Below, in pieces: positions 1-9,138 of a stretch of DNA of 64,000 nucleotides. Position 1 is the first letter of the stretch; every line of letters starts with the position of its first letter. The DNA is from RH-AL1 sp965277355 (GTDB lineage Bacteria; Pseudomonadota; Alphaproteobacteria; Rhizobiales; Beijerinckiaceae), in assembly GCA_965277355.1 (NCBI GenBank), contig CBDICN010000002.1, forward strand, positions 1,984,001 through 2,048,000, in the 5' to 3' direction. Made by a program: the position numbers and the translations under genes. The notes below the pieces were generated by a model. It was given only the letters and a program-made list of their open reading frames with translations, searched no databases and had not been told where the DNA came from.

Positions 1-33
1 ATGGTCTCCCCGCCATGGTCCAGCCCGTTTGGC

Positions 34-975
34 TCATCCGCGATGTCCCTCGTCGCCCGAAGGCTCCTCGTCGAAGGCCGGCGGCTGCGCGTCGGCCGGC
101 TCACCGGGAGCCGGCAGGCCGCCGGCCGCGAGCACGTCCTCGATCGCCGGGATGATCCGCTCGAGCAGGTTGGTGCGCCGGAAGACGTCGCGGCACTCGC
201 GCCGGACCACGCCCTCGACCGGTCCGGGGAGACCGCTTCGCGCCGCGCGGCCCGCGACGCGAAAAGCCGTCGGCACCACGGTCTCGAACTTGAACAGGTC
301 GGCGACGTCGTAGACGAAGGACAAGGGGCGCCCGGAATGCAGGAACCCGATCGCCGGCGCGTAGCCGGCGGCCAGCACCGCGGCTTCGGTGAGCCCGTGC
401 AGGCAGGCGGTCGCCGCCGAAAGGCAGCGGTTCGGGATGTCGGCGGCGTCCCAATCGCCGCGATCGTAGGCACGGCGCTTCCAGGTCACGCCGTTCTGTT
501 GCGCGTGGATCTCGTAGAGGCGGCGCACCCGCGCGCCCTCGATCCCGCGAAGCTGGTCGACGGAGCGGCGCTCCGGCGCGGCCTCCTCGAAGCGCACCGA
601 GAACATCCGGCGCACGACGTTCAGCCGCGCCGCCTCGTCGAGCGCGAGCCGGGCCTGCCACAGCAGCCTGTCGGAGCGGGCACCGCCCGGCTGCCCGGCC
701 GCGTAGAGCCTGACGCCGGCTTCCCCCACCCAGACGAGGAGGGTTCCGGCCCGGGCCGCGAGCGCCACCGCCGCATGGCTTATCCGCGTGCCGGGCTCGA
801 GCATCAGGCAGACGAGGCCGCCCACCGGAATCTGCGTGCGCACCCCGCGCTCGTCGACGACCACGAAGGCGCCGTCCAGCACGTCGAGACGGCCCTTCTC
901 GATGAAGATCATCGAGGAGCGATCCTTGAGCGGGATCGGTTTCGGCGGCGGCAGCCCGGGAAGCGCCGGGGCCAT
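34..975 (-). CDS. cas1: CRISPR-associated endonuclease Cas1, type I-E
   Basis: Predicted 313-aa Cas1, the integrase that with Cas2 inserts new spacers into the CRISPR array. The N-terminal beta domain runs through 'LKDRSSMIFIEKGRLDVLDG', and the alpha-helical catalytic half contains the 'HSGRPLSFVYDVADLFK' region typical of Cas1 of this subtype. The ATG overlaps the cas6e stop (TGATG at 973-977), so the genes are translationally coupled. After the stop an ATG overlaps as ATGA (35-37), but its first codons do not resemble Cas2. A GGGGAGA ribosome site about 5 bases from the left edge suggests that cas2 starts at or just beyond the edge. A longer open frame extends upstream through cas6e, but only this start fits the family. 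Confidence 0.95.
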   Translation of the reverse strand: MAPALPGLPPPKPIPLKDRSSMIFIEKGRLDVLDGAFVVVDERGVRTQIPVGGLVCLMLEPGTRISHAAVALAARAGTLLVWVGEAGVRLYAAGQPGGARSDRLLWQARLALDEAARLNVVRRMFSVRFEEAAPERRSVDQLRGIEGARVRRLYEIHAQQNGVTWKRRAYDRGDWDAADIPNRCLSAATACLHGLTEAAVLAAGYAPAIGFLHSGRPLSFVYDVADLFKFETVVPTAFRVAGRAARSGLPGPVEGVVRRECRDVFRRTNLLERIIPAIEDVLAAGGLPAPGEPADAQPPAFDEEPSGDEGHRG

Positions 976-1697
976 CAGGGGCGCCGGATCAGCATCAGGC
1001 CGCAGCCGAACGCCTTCGCCCGGCCGAAGCCGCGCGCCAGGGCGGAGAGGAAAACGGCGGGGTCGTCGACCTCGATCAAGCCTTCGAGATCGAGCGAGGA
1101 GAACCGCACCGGCTTGGCACCCTCGCGCGCCAGCACGCGCCAGGCGTCGCCGTCCGCCCGCAGGGCCGGCCGCGGCCGGCCGTTGTCGTCGGGCGCTTCG
1201 GCCAAGCGGAACCCGGCAGAGGTGCCCTGTCGCGCGAGCCACTCGGTTGCGACCCGCTGGGTCACGGCATCGCGATCCCTGGCGCGCTCGTCCTTGGCGA
1301 GGCCGCGCAGGGCGAGCGCCAGCGGATCGATGCGTTTGCCGCGCTGTCCATGCGGCGTTGCCTCCGCGGCTCCGGGACTCGCCCGCAGCCGGAAGCGCAG
1401 GCGCTGGCCCGGCGCGAGGGCGGGCTCGAACGGCTTGGTCTCGACATCGAACAGCCGATGGGCATCGACGGGCTCGCGGGACGAGAGGACCAACAAGGTC
1501 CGGCGCTGCCACGCCGATCCGCCGTCCTCGCGCCACAGGAAGTCGCGGCGGCGGTCGGGATCGTCGGCGAACAGCGACCAGACGAGCCGGTGGGCGGCGG
1601 CGACGCGGGCGTTGTCCTCCGGCGGCATCAGCACGCGGGCGAGCGCGGCGGTGTCCGGCGCGTGACGGAGGCGGACGCGGCTGAGGTGGAGCGTCAC
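975..1697 (-). CDS. cas6e: Cas6e (CasE) pre-crRNA endoribonuclease
   Basis: Predicted 240-aa RAMP protein that cuts the CRISPR transcript at each repeat and stays bound to the crRNA 3' hairpin in Cascade. It starts with the family pattern 'MTLHLSRVRL', has the 'AHRLVWSLF' segment near residues 35-43 that carries the expected catalytic histidine, and ends with the glycine-rich loop 'GFGRAKAFGCGLMLI'. The start is GTG, overlapping the cas5 stop as GTGA. The place between cas5 and cas1 is the standard type I-E order. No damage was seen. Confidence 0.93.
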   Translation of the reverse strand: MTLHLSRVRLRHAPDTAALARVLMPPEDNARVAAAHRLVWSLFADDPDRRRDFLWREDGGSAWQRRTLLVLSSREPVDAHRLFDVETKPFEPALAPGQRLRFRLRASPGAAEATPHGQRGKRIDPLALALRGLAKDERARDRDAVTQRVATEWLARQGTSAGFRLAEAPDDNGRPRPALRADGDAWRVLAREGAKPVRFSSLDLEGLIEVDDPAVFLSALARGFGRAKAFGCGLMLIRRP

Positions 1698-2479
1698 GGC
1701 GCCGCCTCCGGGCCGGCCCGCGCGGCCGGCACGGCGACGATCTCGTCGCGCAGCTCGAACTGGCGGCGCAACCGGCTCGCGACCCGGTCGCGCCGGCGCT
1801 CGATCCGCAGCGGCCGGAAATCGGGCGCGAGCAGCGGGCGCAGGTCGATGTCGGCGTAGAGCGGCGCATCCCGGGTGCCGTGCGGACCGAGCCGGAGCGG
1901 CGCGAAAAGATCCTCGTCGGGCTTGCCCGGCGCCGGCTCGTCGAGCGACGCCAGCAGAGCGGCGACGGTCGTGACCTCGGCGAGGCAGCGAGGGTGAACG
2001 GGCCGGCCGAGCGGGCAGGATTTTCGGCCGAAGAACAGCGTATAGGCGGGGCGGCGGAGCGCTTCGGCGAGCGTTTCCGGCGCAGGGCCGGCGCCCTTTA
2101 GACGGATCAGGGCGACGTCGACCCAGATGTCGGCGCGGTAGTCGCGGGAGGAGAGCAGCGTGGCGAGCTCGTGCCGGGGCCGGTCGAGCGCCTCCCGCCG
2201 TGTCGCCCAGCGCGCCTTGCGGTCGGCCTGCGGCGCCTGGACGGTGTGGTAGTCCGTCACCAGCGTGCCGCCGAGCGGGACCCGCTGCGCCAGCCGGTAA
2301 CCGCTGTCGAGAGCGGCGTGGCCGTCCTCGTCGGCGCGGTCGAGGCCGAGCGCGGCGGCGACGAGCCCGAGCATCGCCGAGCGCGCCGGGCGGTCGAAGC
2401 CGCCGCGGCGCTCGCCGACAGCGAGGTCGCCGAGCGCGGCGAAGGGCGCGTAGAGCGAGAAGGCGAGGCCGTCGGGCAT
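1694..2479 (-). CDS. cas5e: Cas5e (CasD) Cascade subunit
   Basis: Predicted 261-aa RAMP protein that caps the 5' handle of the crRNA in Cascade. It begins 'MPDGLAFSLYAPFAALGDLAVGE' and contains 'RPARSAMLGLVAAALGL', the Cas5 pattern of an early strand followed by a conserved helix, and 'FFGRKSCPLGRPVHP', a strongly conserved type I-E Cas5 segment. The ATG overlaps the cas7 stop (TGATG). The open frame extends upstream into cas7, but the overlap and homology fix this start. Confidence 0.93.
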   Translation of the reverse strand: MPDGLAFSLYAPFAALGDLAVGERRGGFDRPARSAMLGLVAAALGLDRADEDGHAALDSGYRLAQRVPLGGTLVTDYHTVQAPQADRKARWATRREALDRPRHELATLLSSRDYRADIWVDVALIRLKGAGPAPETLAEALRRPAYTLFFGRKSCPLGRPVHPRCLAEVTTVAALLASLDEPAPGKPDEDLFAPLRLGPHGTRDAPLYADIDLRPLLAPDFRPLRIERRRDRVASRLRRQFELRDEIVAVPAARAGPEAAP

Positions 2480-3519
2480 CAGCGGGCCGCGAGCGCGATC
2501 AGGTCGGCGAGCGTGCCGGTGCCGCCCTCGACATCCATTTCGGCCGTCTCGGCCGCGTTGCCATAGGCTCTCGCGAACTGGCCGCGGGTCTTGCGGATCT
2601 CCGTTTTCGAGCTCGCAAGCACGTCCTCGCCGCCGATTGGCCTCAGGAACGCCGCCGCGAGCGTGCGCGGCGCCTCGCTCCCGCGCTCGACGAGGCCGTA
2701 GCTGGCGCACGCGCGGCTGGCGAAGCTCGCCTGCTTGCCCTTCGGCCCCACCGTCGCGGCGGCCTGGACCAGCGCCGCGACGCCGCGCCGCGCCAGCTCC
2801 TCGTCGCCGGCGAGATTTTTCACCAGCAGGCCGCGGTCGATGCAGACGTAGAGGTAGAGCAGCGGCGCGCCGAAGCCGGCCTCGCCGACGAAGCCGGCGC
2901 CGGCATCCTCGGCCGAGGTCTTCAGGTCGTCGACGGCGGTGTAATAATCGTCCTCGACGAGCGCCCGATGGGTGGTGATGCCGTGCGCCACCTGCACGGC
3001 TGCCTCGCGGTTGAAATCGGGGTCGTCGGCCAGCATGCGGCCGAACATGGCGATGTCGACGGCGCCGTCGACCTTCTTCAGGAGCGGCGCCTCCGCGAGA
3101 TCGACGGGCTCGCCGGACGCGATCCGCTCGGCCGTCGCGAAGGCAGCCATGCGCTCGTCGCCCGACACGAAGGCGAGCTGCTCGATCCGCGCCGGGTTCT
3201 TGTCGGTCTCCGCCTTGATCTTTCCGAACACGTCGCCGACATCGCGCGCCGCCTTGCGGGCTGCATCCGCCACGAAGCCCTTTGAAAGAAGATGGCGCTC
3301 GATCTCTTCGCCGAGCCGCTGGGTGCGCTCCCCGAGACGGCCAGCCAGCGCCGCCTTGAAGGCGTCGGAGGTCCTCCAGGCGCGCTTCAACGCCTGCGAG
3401 GAGACGCGGAGGCGGTGGACGTTGCCGAAGACCGCCGTCTTCGGCTTTCCGGTGTCGTCGCGGTTGAGGTTGGCGGGCGGGTAGGCGGTCAACAGATGGA
3501 GCTGGATGAAGGTGGTCAT
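2479..3519 (-). CDS. cas7e: Cas7e (CasC/Cse4) Cascade backbone
   Basis: Predicted 346-aa subunit that polymerises along the crRNA spacer to form the Cascade backbone. It begins 'MTTFIQLHLLTAYPPANLNRDD' and contains 'RLRVSSQALKRAWR', both signature segments of the Cse4/CasC family. It also has 'NREAAVQVAHGITTHRALVEDDYYTAVDDL', another conserved block. The chosen ATG follows the cse2 stop by seven bases. A longer reading adds a proline-rich leader with no family support. Confidence 0.95.
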   Translation of the reverse strand: MTTFIQLHLLTAYPPANLNRDDTGKPKTAVFGNVHRLRVSSQALKRAWRTSDAFKAALAGRLGERTQRLGEEIERHLLSKGFVADAARKAARDVGDVFGKIKAETDKNPARIEQLAFVSGDERMAAFATAERIASGEPVDLAEAPLLKKVDGAVDIAMFGRMLADDPDFNREAAVQVAHGITTHRALVEDDYYTAVDDLKTSAEDAGAGFVGEAGFGAPLLYLYVCIDRGLLVKNLAGDEELARRGVAALVQAAATVGPKGKQASFASRACASYGLVERGSEAPRTLAAAFLRPIGGEDVLASSKTEIRKTRGQFARAYGNAAETAEMDVEGGTGTLADLIALAAR

Positions 3520-3526
3520 GGCGGGC

Positions 3527-4153
3527 TCAGCTGGTCGGCGGGGCGGGGTCGGATGCGGCACCCGGCGGGTCGCCGGCCGCGGCGTAATAGTCGTAGGCGA
3601 AGCGGGTGCGGGCTTTGCGGCCGCGCTCTTCGTCGTCGAACCAGTCGAGGATCAGCACGGCGAGCGCGCCGACGTCGAGCGCGGGGCCGCAGAGGTCGAC
3701 CAGGCGGCGCATCTGGCGGAGCACCTCGTCGGGCTCGCGCGCGGCGAGCAGCCGGCGCAGGCGTCCCGGGGACAGCCTTGCGGTCTCCAGTTCGCGGTCG
3801 GCGAACCGCTCGCGCCCCGCAGCGCGGGCGGGCGTGCGGCCGGGTTCGTGCTCGCGGACGCGGGCGAGGACGGACGCCGCGATGGCGACCGGCACCAATG
3901 TCTTGTCGGCGTTGCCCCGCCCGTAGCCGAGCGTCCGGTGCAGATCGAACACCGCCTCCTCGTCGAGCACGTCGAGCGGCGTGGAGGCGCGGCGAAGGCG
4001 GGCCAGCGCGCCCCGATCGGCGAGGGGATTCGGCTTGTCGTCGATGATGGGCTGCAAGCGCCTCCACCAGCGCACGGCCTTGCTCCAACGCTCGTCAATC
4101 GCCTGGCGCGGCTCGGGCGGGGCTTCGGATTGGGTGAACGTAAGCTCCTTCAT
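3527..4153 (-). CDS. cse2: Cse2 (CasB/Cas11) Cascade small subunit
   Basis: Predicted 208-aa alpha-helical small subunit that stabilises the displaced DNA strand in Cascade. The N-terminus carries 'WWRRLQP', and the core has 'LARLRRASTPLDVLDEEAVFDLHRTLG', matching the family 'lA.LRR' pattern. The later 'RRLLAARDEVLRQMRRLVDL'-type helix (here with small differences) is also recognisable. Its ATG overlaps the cse1 stop (ATGA at 4150-4153). Length fits the family. Confidence 0.92.
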   Translation of the reverse strand: MKELTFTQSEAPPEPRQAIDERWSKAVRWWRRLQPIIDDKPNPLADRGALARLRRASTPLDVLDEEAVFDLHRTLGYGRGNADKTLVPVAIAASVLARVREHEPGRTPARAAGRERFADRELETARLSPGRLRRLLAAREPDEVLRQMRRLVDLCGPALDVGALAVLILDWFDDEERGRKARTRFAYDYYAAAGDPPGAASDPAPPTS

Positions 4154-5862
4154 GCGATGGCCTTGCGTTGTTTCACGACGTCCGGCGTCGCGAGTTCGAG
4201 CGCCTTGAACAGGGCCTGGCCGATCTTGCCGTAGCCGCGCAGCGCGCCGTGCAAGTCGTTGCGCGCCTCGATCCGAGCGCGGACGGAGCGCTCGTCGAGC
4301 GCGTCAAGGTCCTCCAGCGAGACGAGCCCGTCGAAGATCGCGACGGCGGTCGCGCGCAAGGTCGCGAGCCAGCGCAGGGCCATGGCCTGTCCGACCGCCT
4401 CGGAGTCTGCTCCGTCAGCCGACAGTGCCTCCGCGAGGTCGGCAAGGACGCCGCCGAACGCCGCCTCCGTCCGCTCCCAGAAGCGGGCGCGGGCGAGGTC
4501 GAGCGCGCCGCCGTCCTTCACCGCCTTGGTGAACCCGTCCTCGATCTGGGTGCGCTTCACGAACAGCGCCTGGCGGACGAACAGTCGAGCGAGGCTTTCC
4601 GCCTCGCGGGCGCCGGCGACGAGGCGGCGGACGGAGCGATCGAAGATGACGAAGCGCGCGGCGTCCACGAGATGGAGCGGCATCTCGCTCTCGACGAACT
4701 CGCGTGCCTTCATGTTGTCCATGTCGTATCCGGCCGCCAGGAGACGGGTGCCGGCGCGGGCGGTCGGATCGAGATCGCCGAGCCGCCGCCGTCCGGTCTC
4801 GACCGCGTCCGCCGCCTGCCGCAGTGGTTGGTCGCCAACCACTTCGTTGGCAACCAATCCGACCCAGTGGCGATAGCCGACCCCGCCGGGCTGACCGTGC
4901 AGCGGCAGAAACGGTTCGGTCGGCTTGGCGCGGTAGTGCGGCGAAAGCGGGTGTTTGAACGCCTCGTAGCTCGTGCCGTGCGGGCGGGTGCGGTAGACGC
5001 ACACGACCGTCGCGTCGATCCGCCCGGTGAGGTCGCAGGGCGTCCGCTTCGCGTTCGGCTCGAAAACGAGACGGATGCGGCGGGGCATGCCCCAGAAGGC
5101 CTGGCGCTCGTCCACGTTGTCCAGCGTCGTGCGCTTGCCCTTGTCCGAGACGCGCGTCGGTGCGAGCCACGGGAAGACGCGTTCGGGCGGAGCAGGATCG
5201 CGGCGATACGGCGTTGCCAGCCACAGCGTGCGCCACAGCGACGAAGGGGCGTCACGGCGGTCGCCGCGGAGCGGCCCCGGGACGAGCAGCGTCGTCAGCG
5301 GGCCGCCGCCTCTGACCGAGACGCGATGGCCCGCCCCGCCCGAGGGCGCGTAGGTCTGCAGCGCGAACAGCGCCATCGCCGCGCCGGCGCGCGACAGGGT
5401 CTCGATCCGACCGCGATGGACGAAGTGGTCGAGGTTGCGCTTCACGGTGTTGCCGCCGGGCGCCTCGATCAGGAGCTGCGAGACAGGGACGCTCTCGCCG
5501 GCGAAATCCTCCATATCCTGCCCGAAGCGCGGGCCGTCGCCGTCGAGCACGAAGGCCGCGGCGAGCGGCGCGAACGCCTCGTCGAGCATTTCGGGCGTGG
5601 GCGGCATGCGGAACCACGCCTCCCAATCGTCGCCGTCGTCGTCGGCCTGCCGGCCGCAGGCGGTCGCCAGCAGGCCGATCCAGAACTCGCGCGTCGCGGC
5701 GTCGAAATCGGCGCGGCCCCAGGCCGGCGCCACCACCGGGTTGGTGGCGATGTCCGAGGTGATCGCCGCCGGCCGGATCATCTCGCGCCCGCCGGCGGCG
5801 CGCAGGACGGGGATCCAAGGCTCGGTCAGAAGGGAGAAGGGCTGGACCAAAATGCTCCCCAA
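4150..5862 (-). CDS. cse1: Cse1 (CasA/Cas8e) Cascade large subunit
   Basis: Predicted 570-aa large subunit that recognises the PAM and recruits Cas3. The N-terminal 'FSLLTEPWIPVLRAAG' is the family signature, and the C-terminal four-helix region ends 'YGKIGQALFKALELATPDV'. It is somewhat longer than the E. coli protein (about 500 aa). No ATG fits. The reading starts with TTG at 5862, but a second TTG at 5850 has a better placed GGGGAG and yields 'VQPFSLLTEPW', so the start is uncertain by four codons. It opens the Cascade-cas1 operon after a 415-bp gap. Confidence 0.93.
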   Translation of the reverse strand: MGSILVQPFSLLTEPWIPVLRAAGGREMIRPAAITSDIATNPVVAPAWGRADFDAATREFWIGLLATACGRQADDDGDDWEAWFRMPPTPEMLDEAFAPLAAAFVLDGDGPRFGQDMEDFAGESVPVSQLLIEAPGGNTVKRNLDHFVHRGRIETLSRAGAAMALFALQTYAPSGGAGHRVSVRGGGPLTTLLVPGPLRGDRRDAPSSLWRTLWLATPYRRDPAPPERVFPWLAPTRVSDKGKRTTLDNVDERQAFWGMPRRIRLVFEPNAKRTPCDLTGRIDATVVCVYRTRPHGTSYEAFKHPLSPHYRAKPTEPFLPLHGQPGGVGYRHWVGLVANEVVGDQPLRQAADAVETGRRRLGDLDPTARAGTRLLAAGYDMDNMKAREFVESEMPLHLVDAARFVIFDRSVRRLVAGAREAESLARLFVRQALFVKRTQIEDGFTKAVKDGGALDLARARFWERTEAAFGGVLADLAEALSADGADSEAVGQAMALRWLATLRATAVAIFDGLVSLEDLDALDERSVRARIEARNDLHGALRGYGKIGQALFKALELATPDVVKQRKAIA

Positions 5863-6277
5863 GGTCGTCGACTCAAGCGACGTTCAGGTCAGGGTTGCAG
5901 ATGCGGGCGCACATAGGAAGACAGGCGCCTTGCTATTCACAGAGATCGCTGCGGCGTGCTAAGTAGCGAGCGCGCGGGGCGACCTCCCGCGCGCTCTGGC
6001 CGGCCTTAGCCGGCTACCGGTAATAACCGGGGCATGAGCACCAGCAACATGCCTCACACTCCTTCCGCTGCCCAAACGCGGCAATCTTCCAAATTTTTAA
6101 CCACCATCAGGCGTCGGGGCAACTCGGCGCCTGATTGTTGAAGCTAATCCAGGCAATTTCGCCGGTCAATGCTTGTTACAGAACATATCTTATCCTCGCG
6201 ACTGCGAGGGACGCTTGATGGCTCTCGCAGCAATCACAGACCATATCGGTCCATTCCCGCGCCTGCGGATCATACTC
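5863..6277. other. Non-coding gap between cas3 and cse1 with two inverted repeats
   Basis: No gene is supported here. A 10-bp perfect inverted repeat (AGCGCGCGGG, 5969-5978; partner 5986-5995) has a 7-base loop. An 8-bp repeat (ATCAGGCG, 6106-6113; partner 6128-6135) is followed on the minus strand by an A/T-rich run near 6085-6100, which may end cas3 transcription. The rest probably holds the cse1 promoter, but no clear -35/-10 pair was recognised. No 28-29-bp CRISPR repeats were found. Confidence 0.6.
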
Positions 6278-9043
6278 TTACACCATCAAGCCTTGTTTCG
6301 TCGAGTACAGCAGCTCCAGCCGCCGGCCGTCCCCGTCGAGCAGCGTACCGCGCGACACCCCGTCCTCGCCCTCCTCCAGCGGCAGCAGGATGACGTCGTC
6401 CTCGAACCGGCCCCAGTTTTTCCGCGCGTCGGCGGCCAACGCCCGCCAGCGCGGCTCCGGCTCGTGGCGGCCGCGCAGCTTGCGCTCGTAGGCCGTGACC
6501 TCCGACGGCGCCCAGGCGAGGCGCGGATCCGGATCGGCGCGCCACGGCAGCAGCCGGCCACCTTCGAGGCGCGCGAGGCGGAGGACGCGGCTCTCCTCGG
6601 CGAGGCGGGTCGGCGCCGAGCCCTCCTCGAGCCAGCCCTTGCCGTCCGGCCGATAGCCGTCGGAGAAGACGAGCAGGGTCTGGCCGGCGACGCTGCGTTC
6701 CGCGCCGGCCTTGCCGATCGCCGCGTTGTGGTTGGAGACGAGCGCCGGCGGGATGTCGTCTTCGGTCACCTCGTACACCGCCTCGATCACGGCGCGCACG
6801 TCGTCCGGCACGCGAAAAGCCGGCTTGGCGACGAGTTCGCGCGCGCTCCGCCAGAGGATGGCGTGGTCGGCATAGACGAAGGCTGCGCGCGGGAAAGCCG
6901 CCGTCATCCAGTCGGCCCCGATCGGGCCGGCCGGATCGGGCGCGACGACGACGAGCTCGGGGCCGGAGATCGGCCGCGGGCGCTGCGTGTGCCGCCACAG
7001 CCGTCCCGCCCGCTGCAGGACGGAATCGACCGGCGCGAGATCGCTGACGACGAGGTCGAAGTCGAGATCCAGCGACTGCTCGACGACCTGGGTCGCGACC
7101 AGGACTTGCCCGCGCCGATCGAGCGCCGTCGAGTCCCGGTCGAAACGCTTCCGAACGCGCGCCTCGATCGCCAGGCGGTCTCCTATGGCGAAACGGGCGT
7201 GGAATAGATCGGCCTCGAGGCCGGCCTCGCGCAGCGCGGCCGCGCCCTCGGCGGCGTCGTCGACCGTGTTGCGCACCCAGGCGACGCAGGCGCCGGCCGC
7301 GGCCGCCTCCCGGATGCGGGCGAACGCCGCCGACGCGTCCGCGACGCGGGTGATCGCGAGGGTCCGGGAGAGATCGGCGCGCGCCGCGAGCTGTGCCTCG
7401 ATAGGCTCGCGCGACGACGCGACGAGCGTCGCCAGCGGGTAATCTGTCTTCTTGAGCCCGACCGCGGGCTGGCCGAGCGCGCTTCGCCAAGCCTCGACGA
7501 GGCGGCTCTTGACGACGCCCGGCAAGGTGGCGGAGAGGATGATCGTCGAGCCGCCGGACGCGGCGTGGAACGCGACCAGCCGCGCGAGCTCGGCGCCGAC
7601 ATAGGCGTCGTACCCGTGCGCCTCGTCGACGATCAGAACCTTTCCCGCGAGCCCCGCCAGCCTGACCGAGCCATACTTGTTCGGCAGTACGGCGAGCACG
7701 GCCTGATCGATCGTGCCGACCCCAAGATCGGCGAGCAACGCCTTGCGGCTCTCGCTCGCCAGCCACGCCGGCGCGAGGGTCGCGGAATCCTCGTCCTCGT
7801 CCCGCTCACGACCCGTCTCGGGCGCCGGAAAGCCGGCCGCCGCGCGGCGGAAGCGCGGGTGAAGGCCGGCCTTGCCGTGGGCCAGCGCCAGCGACGGAGC
7901 CGCCAACTCAGCGTAGAGACGCGGCGCGATCTTGTCGATGCGCTCGAACATCGCGTTGGCCGTCGCCATGGTGGGCAGGGCGAAGTAGAGGCCGTCCGCG
8001 CGACCCTCCGACAGCAGCCGGTGGGCGAGCAGGAGCGCCGCCTCGGTCTTGCCGCCGCCGGTCACGTCCTCGACGAGCGCGAGCAGCGGCCCGGCAGGCA
8101 GCGGCACCGCGCCCGCCCAAGCCTGGGCCGCGGTCGGCGCGTACGGCATTTCCGTGAGCGCGGCGAAGGACAGCCGGGCGCCGGCGGCGGCGGGCAGCAG
8201 CCCGGCCTCGCGCACGGCGGTGTCGGCTTGCCGGCAGGCCTCGTCCCAATAGGCCGCGATATCGGTTGCGGGCTCCATATACGGGAACCAGTCCTGGTTC
8301 GAGCCGATCCAGTCGGCGAGAGCCGTGAGGCCGGCGAGCGCCCAGCTCGCCTCGGCGATGGCCGCGGAGCCGGGCTGCGGGACGTCAGGCGCCGGAAGCA
8401 ACGACTCGACACTGTTCCAGTAGGACAGCGCCGCCTCGGCGGCTTGCCGCGGGCGAAACAGCGGGCGCCAGTCGTCTGCCTGCCAGCCGGGCGGCAATCG
8501 AACCGGTCGGCAATGATGGCCGAAGACAGGGTGGAGAAGACGGTTTCGCGCCTTCGGGGACCAGTCCCGCATCAGGCGCGACGTCGCCGATGGCGCGTCG
8601 TCTTCGAACTGTCCGATTACGAGAAGCAGTCCCGCCGCCGGATGGCCGGGATCGGCCTTCGCGATCGTCCCGTCGTCGAGCCGGGGTAGGCCGGGTGGGT
8701 AAAGGCCCGGAACCTTCGCTTGGAACAGGGGCGAGAACTTGCCGATATCGTGCAGCGCCAGCAGATGCAGCCAAAGGCTCGAGAGGTCCTCGACGCGGAG
8801 CCCGAGCCGGGCGGCGATCGCCCGGAACGCGCGGGGGCGGACCCGGCTCAGCGACCTTCCGGATGCGGCGACGTCGAGGCCATGAGCCCAGGCCGGGTGA
8901 AAGGAATGCCGCGACGTTAGATGCGGACGCGCCTTGCCCCAGTACGAGGAAAATACTGGACTCGCCTGGCCTGAACGGCTCACGTAACACCTCGATCCGA
9001 GATCCGATTCAGCCTTATCAGCCGTCAAGCTGCCGACGATCAA
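6278..9043 (-). CDS. cas3: Cas3 HD nuclease-helicase, type I-E
   Basis: Predicted 921-aa Cas3, recruited by target-bound Cascade to unwind and degrade DNA. The HD nuclease domain shows 'SFHPAWAHGLDVA', 'LLALHDIGKFSPLFQAK' and 'FGHHCRPV'. The helicase has the Walker A loop 'DVTGGGKTEAALLLAHRLL', the DEAH box 'LIVDEAHGYDAYV', motif III 'SATLPG' and the C-terminal 'QVVEQSLDLDFDLVVSDLAP' and 'QRAGRLWRH' motifs. All appear intact. The TTG at 9043 gives the longest reading, but a GTG at 8983 ('VSRSGQASPVFSSYWGKA') starts closer to the usual N-terminus. It is separated from the Cascade genes by 415 bp, as in systems where cas3 is its own transcription unit. Confidence 0.95.
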   Translation of the reverse strand: MIVGSLTADKAESDLGSRCYVSRSGQASPVFSSYWGKARPHLTSRHSFHPAWAHGLDVAASGRSLSRVRPRAFRAIAARLGLRVEDLSSLWLHLLALHDIGKFSPLFQAKVPGLYPPGLPRLDDGTIAKADPGHPAAGLLLVIGQFEDDAPSATSRLMRDWSPKARNRLLHPVFGHHCRPVRLPPGWQADDWRPLFRPRQAAEAALSYWNSVESLLPAPDVPQPGSAAIAEASWALAGLTALADWIGSNQDWFPYMEPATDIAAYWDEACRQADTAVREAGLLPAAAGARLSFAALTEMPYAPTAAQAWAGAVPLPAGPLLALVEDVTGGGKTEAALLLAHRLLSEGRADGLYFALPTMATANAMFERIDKIAPRLYAELAAPSLALAHGKAGLHPRFRRAAAGFPAPETGRERDEDEDSATLAPAWLASESRKALLADLGVGTIDQAVLAVLPNKYGSVRLAGLAGKVLIVDEAHGYDAYVGAELARLVAFHAASGGSTIILSATLPGVVKSRLVEAWRSALGQPAVGLKKTDYPLATLVASSREPIEAQLAARADLSRTLAITRVADASAAFARIREAAAAGACVAWVRNTVDDAAEGAAALREAGLEADLFHARFAIGDRLAIEARVRKRFDRDSTALDRRGQVLVATQVVEQSLDLDFDLVVSDLAPVDSVLQRAGRLWRHTQRPRPISGPELVVVAPDPAGPIGADWMTAAFPRAAFVYADHAILWRSARELVAKPAFRVPDDVRAVIEAVYEVTEDDIPPALVSNHNAAIGKAGAERSVAGQTLLVFSDGYRPDGKGWLEEGSAPTRLAEESRVLRLARLEGGRLLPWRADPDPRLAWAPSEVTAYERKLRGRHEPEPRWRALAADARKNWGRFEDDVILLPLEEGEDGVSRGTLLDGDGRRLELLYSTKQGLMV

Positions 9044-9138
9044 GCTGACCGAAACCTAAGACCTTCGATGCACGGCGCCGGTTACGAGCGCCCATCGCGG
9101 CGCGAATGTCGCGGCGGTAGTGCGGATCCTGACGCGCC

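Noticed and set aside
1..37. cas2 beginning at the ATG that overlaps the cas1 stop
   Set aside because: The first codons (MSQTGWTMAGRP) do not resemble Cas2; the true start is more likely at or beyond the left edge.
1..1665. A 554-codon plus-strand frame opposite cas1 and cas6e
   Set aside because: It is an antisense shadow of GC-rich genes; composition is Arg/Ala-rich with no family features, while the minus strand carries recognised Cas motifs.
4823..4843. Perfect 9-bp hairpin (AGTGGTTGG with a 3-base loop)
   Set aside because: It lies in a conserved coding part of cse1 ('NEVVGDQPL') and probably reflects codon choice.
4168..5916. A 582-codon plus-strand frame opposite cse1
   Set aside because: Shadow of cse1; no domain and no ribosome site.
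5863..6277. Possible CRISPR array in the cas3-cse1 gap
   Set aside because: No repeated 28-29-bp unit with regular spacing was found here or elsewhere in the window.
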